Shown here piece by piece: positions 58,101 to 63,100 of a stretch of DNA of 64,000 nt. Within the stretch, counting starts at the first letter, position 1, and each line of letters opens with the position of its first letter. The position numbers and the translations under genes were made by a program. Origin of the DNA: Rhynochetos jubatus (lineage: Eukaryota > Chordata > Aves > Eurypygiformes > Rhynochetidae); NCBI GenBank assembly GCA_027574665.1, contig CM050676.1, positions 5,074,157 to 5,138,156 of the forward strand, in the 5' to 3' direction. The notes beneath the pieces were generated by a model, which saw only the letters and a program-made list of their open reading frames with translations, did not search any database and was not told the origin of the DNA.

Positions 58101-58246
58101 GCCCTCCCTTACAAGAGCTAATGGATTTCTTTCTTCTTTTTCATTCCAAGGGAGAGAACTCTGTGTCCATAGATGGGAAATGTAGTGATTCCACCCTGCT
58201 TAGCAACTTGTTGGATGAGATGAAAGAGACATTGTCCAAGTGCTGA
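15609..58246 (+). CDS. AP3D1: AP-3 complex subunit delta-1, whole gene (32 coding exons, 1215 aa)
   Basis: AP3D1 is the large delta subunit of the heterotetrameric AP-3 adaptor (delta, beta3, mu3, sigma3). On endosome and trans-Golgi membranes AP-3 packages cargo for lysosomes, melanosomes, platelet dense granules and synaptic vesicles. The 32 exons were joined by eye and total 3648 bases with stop, every junction in phase. Residues 1 to about 620 form the HEAT/armadillo-type adaptin trunk. About 620-980 is the hinge, with the conserved block LDLDAWINEP at 620, the basic region LARRREARKQEQ at 665 and three lysine-rich blocks alternating with acidic stretches. About 980-1215 is the C-terminal ear, ending in SKC. 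Identity with human AP3D1, as I remember it, is very high in trunk and ear and lower in the hinge. No frameshift or premature stop is present. The start has an ideal GCCGCCGCCATGG context. Loss of function in mammals causes the mocha mouse and Hermansky-Pudlak syndrome type 10 phenotypes. Confidence 0.98.
15821..15870. repeat. 25-bp perfect tandem duplication
   Basis: Two identical 25-bp copies lie at 15821-15845 and 15846-15870, each containing CCCCCCGTTTCCCAGCCAGG. They are in the first 170 bp of AP3D1 intron 1. Confidence 0.95.
23932..24765 (+). mobile_element. Solo LTR of an avian endogenous retrovirus
   Basis: About 830 bp resemble an interspersed LTR that I know from bird genomes. In order it has GGCTACAGGGACGGC, CTGTGAGAAGCTGC, GCCTCTGGGATAACA followed by TTTAAGA (a TATA-like element near 24090), then diverged internal repeats with the theme GGACCCACACCAGAGCAG. 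It ends with a polyadenylation-like region AACAAATTAAATTGA (24578) and a 3' end near CCACA. No retroviral coding region flanks it, so it is a solo LTR left by recombination. The 5' edge is taken at TGTTCTG and the 3' edge at ACCACA; I could not find a clean target-site duplication, so both ends are approximate and the family name is left open. It lies in sense orientation in AP3D1 intron 1. Confidence 0.75.
25836..25871. repeat. 14-bp inverted repeat in AP3D1 intron 1
   Basis: AAGGAGCCTTTTCC (25836-25849) faces GGGAAAGGCTCCTT (25858-25871) across an 8-nt loop. All 14 positions pair if one G-U wobble is allowed. Confidence 0.8.
29587..29682 (+). CDS. AP3D1: AP3D1 exon 2, residues 33-64
   Basis: Acceptor CCTCAG|GCA and donor TAT|GTAAGT, phase 0-0. 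It encodes AKYISQCIDEIKQELKQD through VCKLTY, the first alpha-solenoid helices of the trunk, identical to human as I remember it. Confidence 0.98.
30375..30455 (+). CDS. AP3D1: AP3D1 exon 3, residues 65-91
   Basis: Acceptor CTCACAG|TTA and donor AAA|GTGAGT, phase 0-0. It encodes LQMLGYDISWAAFNIIEVM and then SASKFTFK, a strongly conserved adaptin trunk segment. Confidence 0.98.
31157..31237 (+). CDS. AP3D1: AP3D1 exon 4, residues 92-118
   Basis: Acceptor TTTACAG|AGA and donor AAG|GTAAAC, phase 0-0. It encodes RIGYLAASQCFHEGTDV through TTNQIRK, the conserved adaptin motif that follows the first repeats. Cys replaces the Ser of the human protein in ASQ(S/C)FHEG. Confidence 0.98.
32992..33099 (+). 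CDS. AP3D1: AP3D1 exon 5, residues 119-154
   Basis: Acceptor TTTTTTAG|GAT and donor CTG|GTGAGT, phase 0-0. It encodes DLSSPNQYDTGVALTGL through LANDIMTL. Confidence 0.98.
33439..33568 (+). CDS. AP3D1: AP3D1 exon 6, residues 155-198
   Basis: Acceptor TTAACAG|ATG and donor CCT-G|GTGAGT; it ends in phase 1, splitting the Gly198 codon. It encodes MSHTKPYIRKKAVLIMYKVF through KLEDPDP. Confidence 0.98.
34884..35023 (+). CDS. AP3D1: AP3D1 exon 7, residues 198-244, with a GC splice donor
   Basis: Acceptor TTCCCAG|GT. It encodes GVQSAAVNVICELARRNPKN through VLIKIIKL. The only donor that keeps the frame and joins to FGALTPLEP of exon 8 is CTG|GCAAGT, so intron 7 is of the rare GC-AG class. The downstream GTATTC would add residues foreign to the family. 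Confidence 0.96.
35294..35367 (+). CDS. AP3D1: AP3D1 exon 8, residues 245-269
   Basis: Acceptor TTTTCATAG|TTT and donor CAT-AG|GTATGT; it ends in phase 2 inside the Ser269 codon. It encodes FGALTPLEPRLGKKLIEPL through TNLIH. Confidence 0.97.
37201..37250 (+). CDS. AP3D1: AP3D1 exon 9, residues 269-286
   Basis: Acceptor TCTGTTTCAG|C and donor GCA-G|GTGAGA. This 50-bp exon encodes STSAMSLLYECVNTVIA and the first base of Val286. It matches the human sequence as I know it. Confidence 0.97.
37436..37813 (-). other. Unexplained antisense open frame in AP3D1 intron 9
   Basis: This minus-strand open frame of 125 codons begins MSPHVSLKGRTNTKPVTD. The frame is open for another 20 or so codons upstream of this Met. 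Its first two thirds have balanced, protein-like composition, including ELTQYSEFLHRYPND, GLWLNCGVNNPLLPHYDRS and PVLEYRIIPF; the last third (after about residue 95) looks like intronic translation. I do not recognise a family. There is no obvious promoter, and no splice signal decides its ends. It could be an exon of a nested antisense gene, a retrocopy fragment or chance: other intronic open frames of 130-140 codons exist in this window. Confidence 0.25.
38779..38828 (+). CDS. AP3D1: AP3D1 exon 10, residues 286-302
   Basis: Acceptor GTGTTTCAG|TT and donor CAG|GTACAA. It completes Val286 and encodes LISLSSGMPNHSASIQ, ending in phase 0. Confidence 0.97.
39242..39290 (+). CDS. AP3D1: AP3D1 exon 11, residues 303-319
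   Basis: Acceptor TTTTTCCAG|CTT and donor AAC-T|GTAAGT. This 49-bp exon encodes LCVQKLRILIEDSDQN and the first base of the next Leu codon. Confidence 0.97.
40099..40244 (+). CDS. AP3D1: AP3D1 exon 12, residues 319-367
   Basis: Acceptor CTTTCACAG|TG and donor ATG|GTAAGT. It encodes KYLGLLAMSKILKTHPKSVQ through DDKDESIRLRALDLLYGM, a conserved pair of trunk repeats. Confidence 0.98.
41774..41922 (+). CDS. AP3D1: AP3D1 exon 13, residues 368-417
   Basis: Acceptor TTAACAG|GTA and donor TG|GTCAGT, splitting Trp417 after two bases. It encodes VSKKNLMEIVKKLMIHVDK through SNYQYITNFE. Ile replaces Thr of the human protein in KKLM(T/I)HVD. Confidence 0.98.
42015..42245 (+). CDS. AP3D1: AP3D1 exon 14, residues 417-494
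   Basis: Acceptor TTTTCGTAG|G and donor TCT-GA|GTAAGT. It encodes WYISILVELTRLEGTRHGH, AIRVKAIRKFAVSQMAMLL and YAAAWICGEFSE, the well-conserved second half of the trunk. Confidence 0.98.
43112..43343 (+). CDS. AP3D1: AP3D1 exon 15, residues 494-571
   Basis: Acceptor TCTTTATAG|G and donor AGG|GTAAGA. It encodes HLEEANQTLEAMLRPKVTT through FVQSADLEVQER, ending in phase 0. Confidence 0.98.
43805..43950 (+). CDS. AP3D1: AP3D1 exon 16, residues 572-620
   Basis: Acceptor TTTTTAG|GCT and donor GAA-GG|GTAAGG. It encodes ASCILQLIKYIQKLQIKEV through ELNPVAPKAQKKVPVPE. This is the last trunk repeat, leading into the hinge. Confidence 0.98.
44086..44227 (+). CDS. AP3D1: AP3D1 exon 17, residues 620-667
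   Basis: Acceptor CTTACCAG|T and donor AGA|GTGAGT. It encodes LDLDAWINEPPSDSESEDEK, then FHEEEQRHSRHRQPEIDEEE and LAR. This is the acidic start of the hinge; the SDSESEDE run is a likely casein-kinase-2-type site (inference). Confidence 0.98.
44409..44434. repeat. Perfect 11-bp-stem hairpin in AP3D1 intron 17
   Basis: TTGTAGGCATT (44409-44419), loop GTGG, then AATGCCTACAA (44424-44434): every base of the arms pairs. Confidence 0.9.
45153..45224 (+). CDS. AP3D1: AP3D1 exon 18, residues 668-691
   Basis: Acceptor GCTTTTAG|CGT and donor AAG|GTGAGT, phase 0-0. It encodes RREARKQEQANNPFYIKSS and PSPQK, the conserved core of the delta-specific hinge domain (the Pfam BLVR region). Confidence 0.98.
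46131..46206 (+). CDS. AP3D1: AP3D1 exon 19, residues 692-717
   Basis: Acceptor TTTTCCCAG|CGA and donor CCA-G|GTAAGT. It encodes RYQDTPGVEHIPVVQIDL and SVPLKVP, identical to human as I remember it. Confidence 0.98.
47010..47209 (+). CDS. AP3D1: AP3D1 exon 20, residues 717-783 (first lysine-rich block)
   Basis: Acceptor CCTCCACAG|GA and donor GAG|GTCAGT. It encodes GMPMSDQYVKLEEERRHKQ, the Lys-rich run LEKDKKKKKQKKEKRGKHH, then SEEDIAPAHHVDIITEEMPE. It is probably a charged helix or coiled coil. Confidence 0.98.
47867..47940 (+). CDS. AP3D1: AP3D1 exon 21, residues 784-808
   Basis: Acceptor CTCCTGCAG|AAC and donor GAT-AA|GTAAGT. It encodes NALPSDEDDKDPNDPYKAL and DIDLD, an acidic hinge segment. 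Confidence 0.98.
49069..49098. repeat. (CT)15 microsatellite in AP3D1 intron 21
   Basis: Thirty uninterrupted bases of alternating C and T; likely polymorphic in length. Confidence 0.95.
49340..49642 (+). mobile_element. CR1 LINE, 5'-truncated 3' fragment (intron 21)
   Basis: About 300 bp match the 3' end of avian CR1 elements: ACAAGGGGTAATGGGTTTAA, AGGTTGCCCAGAGAAGCTGT, GGTGTCCCTGCCCATGGCAG and TTGGAACTGGATGGTCTTTA, then TCCCTTCCAACCCAGACCAT and the terminal TGTGATTCTATT. It is 5' truncated with no intact reverse transcriptase, in sense orientation relative to AP3D1, and a dead copy. The open frame of its antisense strand is not a gene. Confidence 0.93.
50530..50734 (+). CDS. AP3D1: AP3D1 exon 22, residues 808-876 (second lysine-rich block)
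   Basis: Acceptor GTTTTTAAG|A and donor AAG|GTAATT. It encodes PLADSEKLPVQRHRNVETL, then KKSKKPKKKEKKHKEKERDK and KKIVEEEEGKK. It is strongly basic, then acidic; the sequence drifts from human more than the trunk does. Confidence 0.97.
51458..51520 (+). CDS. AP3D1: AP3D1 exon 23, residues 877-897 (cassette-type)
   Basis: Acceptor AATTCAG|GGC and donor CAG|GTAGAC, 63 bp, phase 0-0. It encodes GEDLDFWLST and APPPASTTQPQ. The EDLDFWLST motif recalls the segment present only in the longer human AP3D1 isoform. The exon length is a multiple of three, so skipping keeps the frame. Confidence 0.9.
52138..52233 (+). CDS. AP3D1: AP3D1 exon 24, residues 898-929 (cassette-type)
   Basis: Acceptor CTGCTCAG|AGT and donor AAG|GTACGG, 96 bp, phase 0-0. 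It encodes SESEVGAAVVAEPPEVKEEE, then REEREEEEDEGK, extremely acidic. Like exon 23 it can be included or skipped without a frameshift. Confidence 0.88.
52717..52866 (+). CDS. AP3D1: AP3D1 exon 25, residues 930-979 (third lysine-rich block)
   Basis: Acceptor TCTTGGTAG|AAA and donor CCA|GTGAGT, phase 0-0. It encodes KSSKHKKKKHKKEKEEKSKD, KKKSKKKSHHSEEE and VQNGTLDEEPLP. The VQNG motif is shared with human. Confidence 0.96.
52996..53043 (+). CDS. AP3D1: AP3D1 exon 26, residues 980-995
   Basis: Acceptor TTTTTCAG|CCG and donor ATG|GTGAGT, phase 0-0. This 48-bp exon encodes PMSSYRLLAENPYIKM, matching the human SSYSLLAENSYVKM segment that opens the ear. Confidence 0.96.
53161..53690 (+). mobile_element. 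CR1 LINE, 5'-truncated 3' fragment (intron 26)
   Basis: This is a canonical avian CR1 3' end: AGGCCTCACCTGGAGTGCTG, CCAGTTCTGGGCTCCTCAG, GGAAAGGCTGAGAGAGCTGG, CAGCTGGGAGAAGAGGAGGC, GGGGGTTGGACTGGATGATC, TCCCTTCCAACCCC and the terminal CTGTGAATCTGTG. It is about 530 bp, in sense orientation to AP3D1, truncated and non-coding. It ends about 255 bp before exon 27, whose splice sites are undisturbed. Confidence 0.96.
53946..54135 (+). CDS. AP3D1: AP3D1 exon 27, residues 996-1059
   Basis: Acceptor CACTTGCAG|ACC and donor CCT-G|GTATGC. It encodes TYDIQGNLQNDSQVTVSVIF, MELNVLDSLNTKML and SSVHDGIPVPFQLPP, the beta-sandwich of the ear domain. Confidence 0.97.
55249..55337 (+). CDS. AP3D1: AP3D1 exon 28, residues 1059-1088
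   Basis: Acceptor CATGCTAG|GA and donor AAA|GTAAGT. It encodes GISNEAQFVFTLQSIVMAQ and KLKGTLSFIVK. Confidence 0.97.
56329..56414 (+). CDS. AP3D1: AP3D1 exon 29, residues 1089-1117
   Basis: Acceptor CTGTTGCAG|AAT and donor TAT-AG|GTAAGT. It encodes NDEGSTHEKLDFKLHFSCA and SYLITTPCY, ending in phase 2. Confidence 0.97.
56852..56973 (+). CDS. AP3D1: AP3D1 exon 30, residues 1117-1158
   Basis: Acceptor TGTTTTGCAG|C and donor TCA-G|GTGAGT. It encodes SDAFAKLLESGDLHMSSIK, then FQHLLAKICFHHHFS. The HHH stretch is shared with human. Confidence 0.97.
57728..57807 (+). CDS. AP3D1: AP3D1 exon 31, residues 1158-1184
   Basis: Acceptor CTTTATAG|TT and donor AAG|GTGAGA. It encodes VVERVDSCASMYSRSIQGH and HVCLLVKK. 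Confidence 0.98.
58151..58246 (+). CDS. AP3D1: AP3D1 exon 32, residues 1185-1215 and stop
   Basis: Acceptor CATTCCAAG|GGA. It encodes GENSVSIDGKCSDSTLLSNL and LDEMKETLSKC, then TGA at 58244-58246. The C-terminus aligns with the human end (ATLAKC). Confidence 0.98.
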   Translation, partial: GENSVSIDGKCSDSTLLSNLLDEMKETLSKC

Positions 58247-60255
58247 ATATTCCTTATAAAATACTCCAGCTACAAGAAACACCTAATGTGTAAAGATGAG
58301 CAGACCCAAGTGTTACGTTTCTCCCTCGTACGCATGTACTATCCTGGGGCACGTGCTTTTCAGTTAACTCCACCATTGTTTGCAGTTTAGACATTTTAAG
58401 GCTGTATGTTACCTTTTTATTTTCAAACTTTTTACAAACTGTGGTGTTAACCCTTTCTAGCCCAAAGAGATCCTGGTGACATGACTGAAGGAGGGAGGGG
58501 AGCTATTTATTCAGCAGCTCATGGTGATCCCATAAACCTTGCCCATCTGTGTGGGATGGTGGACGAAGCAGAACTGAACAGCAGCTTGTGCTTAAGGCCT
58601 GGGAAGGCTGACTTGATCCTCAGCCATGGAACATGTCTTCAGGGCTGCCGTAGTGATGTATATTTCTAGCCGAGGCTGGTGCTGGACCTGAAGGCCTCTT
58701 TTTTTTTTTTTTTAAATATGATTTATTATTATCTCAAGATCTGTTGTGATCAGCGTATAAACATCCTCCGTCTCCTTGAGCTAATCCAAATGAGCCCTGT
58801 GAGAACTGGGATGTCTGAGTTTCTGTTTGTAGTAGTTACCTTGAGCCTTAACCTTCTTTTGGTGACAGCTGAAAGAGTAGAGCGTGAAGGCATGGGACAC
58901 AGGCTGAAAGTGCAACTGTTTGGTTCTCTGCTCCTGTTGACCGCCCCCGCAAGTGGAGTCTGTCGTGCCTCTCCCCTATGAGCAGTCTCTGCCGACGCGT
59001 TTTATGAGTCCACTTCAATTTCACATTCCTGGAAAGTTAGGGTGTAGCAAGAAACTGGAAATCCAGAGGGGTCTGTTCCTGCTTTTTTTACTGTCTTGCT
59101 CACCAGCTGAGGTTGACCACTACCACCTTAGAGAAACGCCCACGCGTGTAGTCCCTTGTGCTCTGAACGGTTTGCAGACACAGCCCGTTCCCTCTGTGCG
59201 GTGAAGTCGGAGATGATGTGCTGTCTCCCTTGTCCCTTGTAGCATCCCGTGGTCCTGCCCTCGCAGCAGCCGATGCAGGTTTAGCAGTGCAAGTGGAACT
59301 GGGTCCCTGCAGCAGAACTCCCCTGCCCGGCTGGCAGCGGGGAGGTTGGCGAGGAGCTGCAGCACGTTACTTTTGAGGGGAAAAAAGGGGGGTTGTCTAC
59401 AAAGTGAGACCCATTCTGCACTATTCAAATCTTGTGGGATCACTGACTGGAAGGGGATGTCACTGTCCTTTACACAGATGCTTAGCCGCTGTCTTTCTCC
59501 AAAATCTCTTGCTTTTGATTCTTTTTGCCCCATTTTCACTTGCTGTTCCACACCCAGCAGACTGAGGACACGCCTGAACGGTTTTGCCCTGAGCCTGGGT
59601 CAAGAGGCTGTTGGTAGCTCTTGCCAAACAGTCCCCAGGGGAGGGGTTGGGTTGGTCAGCACTTCCCCAGCACTGCCACCACTCTGACAGGCGTCGGCAG
59701 TGCCCAGAACCAGAACCCTACACAGGGAGCAGGAGCAAGCGTTGAGCTTATCCTTCGGGTGAATGTCGTGCTCTAAGTGTGTCTTGTGCTCTTCACACTC
59801 TGCCCGCCTCCGGGTGTTTTGGCAAAGGCTCTGCTCTCGTCTTACTGCTAGGACCAGCTTCGTGTTCTGACCGCACTTGTGCGCTGCAGGAACTCGTTTG
59901 CAGCAGGCTTCGCTGCTGGCGAAGTGGTAGTTTTTGGTATTGGTCAACCTCGCATGGTTAGCCAGTTTGTGTATTAGAAACTGAACATATTGAAATTGTC
60001 TGAAAGGATGATGTTCCTCAATTAGTGGTTTTTTTAATTCATGGATGAAAACTGTCACTTTAGCATGTAGAGTCTTCTCTTACAGAATCCTGTGCAGTGA
60101 TTCTAGAATTTTGAATCTGTATGATGTGTTACATTCACAAATTTATTTGCTATCAACATTCCCTTTAAAAAAAAAAAAAAAGAAACCAACATACCACAAG
60201 CTGCTGTAATGATTTTGTGTCGAGATGATCCAATAAACTTTCAAAACAAAGTTAA
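58247..60255 (+). other. AP3D1: AP3D1 3'UTR
   Basis: About 2.0 kb runs from the stop codon to just past the AATAAA at 60232. It contains a T16 run (about 58699-58714) and an A run (about 60167-60180), no open frame of note and no earlier canonical AATAAA that I could see. The cleavage site is inferred to be 10-30 nt after the signal. Confidence 0.8.
60232..60237 (+). terminator. AP3D1: AP3D1 poly(A) signal AATAAA
   Basis: A canonical AATAAA lies 1986 bases after the AP3D1 stop codon, followed by T-rich sequence (AAATTTTTTGGCTTGG near 60252). Confidence 0.8.
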
Positions 60256-62599
60256 ATTTTTTGGCTTGGTAAATAGACCTTTTATAAGACCTTTCCAGTT
60301 TGTATGGACCCAAAATCATGCCATGGCTTTACCCCAGCTCTGAACGCTTGTCTTTGGGGAGGTGAGAGGGATCTCATTCCAAAAGCTCTGGGGGAGGTAA
60401 GTTGTCTCTACCAGACATAGCGTGGTGGGGTTCGATCAGCCAGGGACCGCTCTGCATCAGCAAGGGAGCCCTGCCAGTTCCGTGTCCCTGGGTGCGTATC
60501 GGGGACTGATCACGGGTAGCTCGGTCTCAGTTAAAACTGCATCAGTTTCTTTCTTGAATCGTAATTGCAGCTGGAATCTAAGCACTTAGGAAAATCAGAG
60601 CTCTGGTCTTAATGAGGTGGCTGGAGGCTGAAGGACCGATCGGCTCCTTCTGCCTCTTCCTCTGGGTGTGGCATCTAGTAAAACTGGTGATGGGAGCACG
60701 GTAGTGTTAATGTGAGGATCCAGGTCCTGTCACAGCAGGAGCAGTCGCTGGTTCTGCTGATCCTCTGGTTTCTAGTAAGACCAGAACCTGTGAACGGTTC
60801 CACTCCGAGAGCGCTCTCCGGGGCTGCGTAGTCAGGAGCTACCAGCTCCGCGGTGAGGAAAAACCCGAGGCTTGCACCGTTTGTCGGGTTGCTGGCAGAT
60901 GAGCTCCAGCTGCCAAGGGAGGGCCAGGTCACTCGTGTTCCCCGTGTGGTGCCAGTCCAGCGTCGTGATCCCGTACCAGCCCATGGAGCGCTCCCTGCTT
61001 GCTCTGTGGCACTGGGGGACTGCACAGCCGTGATGAAGCGGTGAAAGCAGCAACAGCCGCCTGTCAGAAGGCACGGGGAAAAGTCTGAACCCGGGGAGCG
61101 CTTGGGACGAGTGTCGAGTGCTTAATGAGCTGCAGGACTGGAACTGGACAACGTGGCGTTTACAGTGGACGCGGCACCTCGTGCTCCTGCCTTCGAACGG
61201 GCAGACCGGCTCCTGCCCTGCTCTCTGCACCTACATCGTGTCAGAATTCACCGAGCAACCTGAGAAAGGAAATCTGTCCTCACCTAAGTGTGGAAAACCA
61301 CCCAGCATGTTATGGACAGGTGCAGAAAAGGTGCTGTGCACCGTCCTTGGGGGGCAGACCGTGCTACCCCCAGGCTTGTGGCTGCCACTGGGCCATGCCA
61401 AGGCCTGGGAACAGCGTCTGTTCCGCGGAGGCACCGAGCCCTTGGCGCGCTGCCGGCGCAGCTGCCCCCGCTCCTCCCGCAGGCAGCAACCCTGCTCCGG
61501 GACCACCGTTGGGAGCGGGATCAGCTGCTCCGCAGGAACATTCACGCTGCTGGGAAGAGGCTGCGCTGCTCTGGGAGCAGCAGGAGCCCCCGTCGAAGAG
61601 CCAGAGCCCCAAGGCTGGGGCTGAGCTGTGAGCACGGGGGGCTGGGGCGCTTGTGGGGGCACCTGGAGCCGAGAGCAGCGCGATGCCTGCGGTGGGAGCA
61701 GAGGGCACGGGTGTAGGAATAACAGTGCAGGACCCGAGTGGGGCAGGAGGGACCTCTGCAGGGCGGGGGGACGGCTGTGCTTTTGTCACCGTTTGCTTTG
61801 GGCTTCCCAGGGACTTGCTCCTCCGTTTGTCTTCCCTTGCGGTGGTGGTGGTGAAGATTTCCCTCTGCCCAGCCTTTTCCTCCCCTTCCCCTATTTATGA
61901 CTTCAAACTTCCAAGTCCGTGCAGCTCCCTTCGGTCGCTCCTGTTCGACCTGCCCCAAACCAGGCCGGCTCCAGCTGCTGCGACCCCCGGCCAGGGCGGG
62001 AGCTGGGGCCGGCCCCCCGACTGCCCCGACTCCGCCCGGCTTCACCCGGGGCAGAACCGCGGCTGCATCCGGTCCCGGTGGAGCCGACCACCCCCAGCTC
62101 CTCCCCCTGCAGCCTCAGGGCCAGCGCTGCTGGGCTGGAACTGGGGAAAACGAGCGTTATTGGAGCGCGGGGGGGGCCGTCAGTGAGCTGGGGCTCAGCG
62201 GGGGGCGGAAGGATGCTCCGCTCCCCACCGGGGCTGGGGAAGCGCCGGGGTTTGTTAACAAACGAAACTGGGGGCTGGTTCCTCAAAACGCTTCCCCGGG
62301 GGCTGCAGCGGGCCCCTCCCTGCCCGAACGCCGGAGCCGTTGCTCCGTGAAGCCCGGCCCGGCCCCCCCCCGACCTTGACTGGATTTTCGCTCTGCGCCC
62401 TCCAGGGTCCCCCATCACCCGCTGCCCCACACCTTAGAACGTCGGGCAAACCTTCCCCCGGCTCCGGGAGCCGGCGCTTCCACGGCACCGTGCCCGAGAT
62501 GCCCTGGGCTGGGGCCGGGGGCTGCGCCTCCCCCCCAGCTCCCGGAAAAGAGTAAAGGAAAGAAAATAAGTAATAAAATAAAATAACCACGCGGCGGGG
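60256..62599. other. Intergenic spacer between AP3D1 and the next promoter
   Basis: GC content rises toward the right. In human, IZUMO4 lies between AP3D1 and MOB3A on the strand opposite AP3D1. I looked on the minus strand for its cysteine-rich exons (for example LHCHSNF) and found nothing similar. Open frames are GC-rich chance frames, and no RNA gene or transposon was recognised. Confidence 0.6.
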
Positions 62600-63100
62600 C
62601 CCGTCCCCATGGTCCTTCCCCCTCGCCCCGGTCCCGCCCGCGGGAGGAGGCGTGGGTGGGGGAGGGCGGCCCCTTTAAGAGGAAGTAGGGCCGGCTGCCG
62701 GCGGCGGCGCGCGGAGAGGGGCCGCGCGGGAGACCGCCACGATCCGCGGAGCGGGCGGGGGACGGGGTGCTGGGGCTACACGAGGGGAGCCGCTTCCGCG
62801 TCGCCACGGATTAGCTGCGACCAGCCAGGTGCGGGGGAGCGAGGGGGTGGGGGGGGGGGGGGGGGCAGGCCCTTGGAGGGACCTGCGGACGGCGGGCTTG
62901 TGCGGATCTCGGGGAAAAAGAGCGCCGGGAGTGTCCCTGAGCCGGGGCGGCCTCGGGCGGGGGGGGGGGGCGCGCGAATCGCCAGCCCACCCAGGGTGGC
63001 CTTGGCCCCGCACCGAGGGGCTGGGCCCTTCTCGGGCTGCGGGGTCGCACGGGGCTGGGCCGGCCTCGAGGAACAACCTGTTGCAGTGAGGCGTGTAAAC
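62600..63100 (+). promoter_or_regulatory. CpG-island promoter, probably of MOB3A, with an untranslated first exon
   Basis: A strong CpG island has an ETS-type GAGGAAGT at 62679-62686 next to CCCTTTAAG, followed by GGCGGCGGCGCGCGGAG. CCAGCCAG|GTGCGG at 62828/62829 fits a splice donor, so a non-coding exon at roughly 62700-62828 is plausible. In human the next gene in AP3D1 orientation is MOB3A (a MOB-family kinase regulator), which has a non-coding first exon, so the assignment rests on synteny alone. No MOB3A coding exon lies in the window. Confidence 0.5.
62849..62865. repeat. G17 homopolymer with adjoining G runs
   Basis: Seventeen consecutive G, preceded by GGGGG runs, lie just after the inferred splice donor. 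A second run of 12 G follows at 62959-62970. Both could form G-quadruplexes on the plus strand. Confidence 0.9.

Larger units (their letters stand above)
29683..58150 (+). other. AP3D1: AP3D1 introns 2-31, overall content
   Basis: The 30 introns range from about 0.3 kb to 2.6 kb. All have GT-AG ends except intron 7 (GC-AG). Mobile elements I recognise are one CR1 fragment in intron 21 and one in intron 26. Other content noted separately is an antisense open frame in intron 9, a perfect hairpin in intron 17 and a (CT)15 tract in intron 21. I saw no snoRNA or other structured RNA with recognisable boxes, though a covariance search would be needed to exclude them. Confidence 0.8.

Noticed and set aside
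61118..62430. Several 140-175-codon open frames near the right end
   Set aside because: They are GC-rich chance frames open on both strands next to a CpG island; none resembles IZUMO4 or MOB3A.
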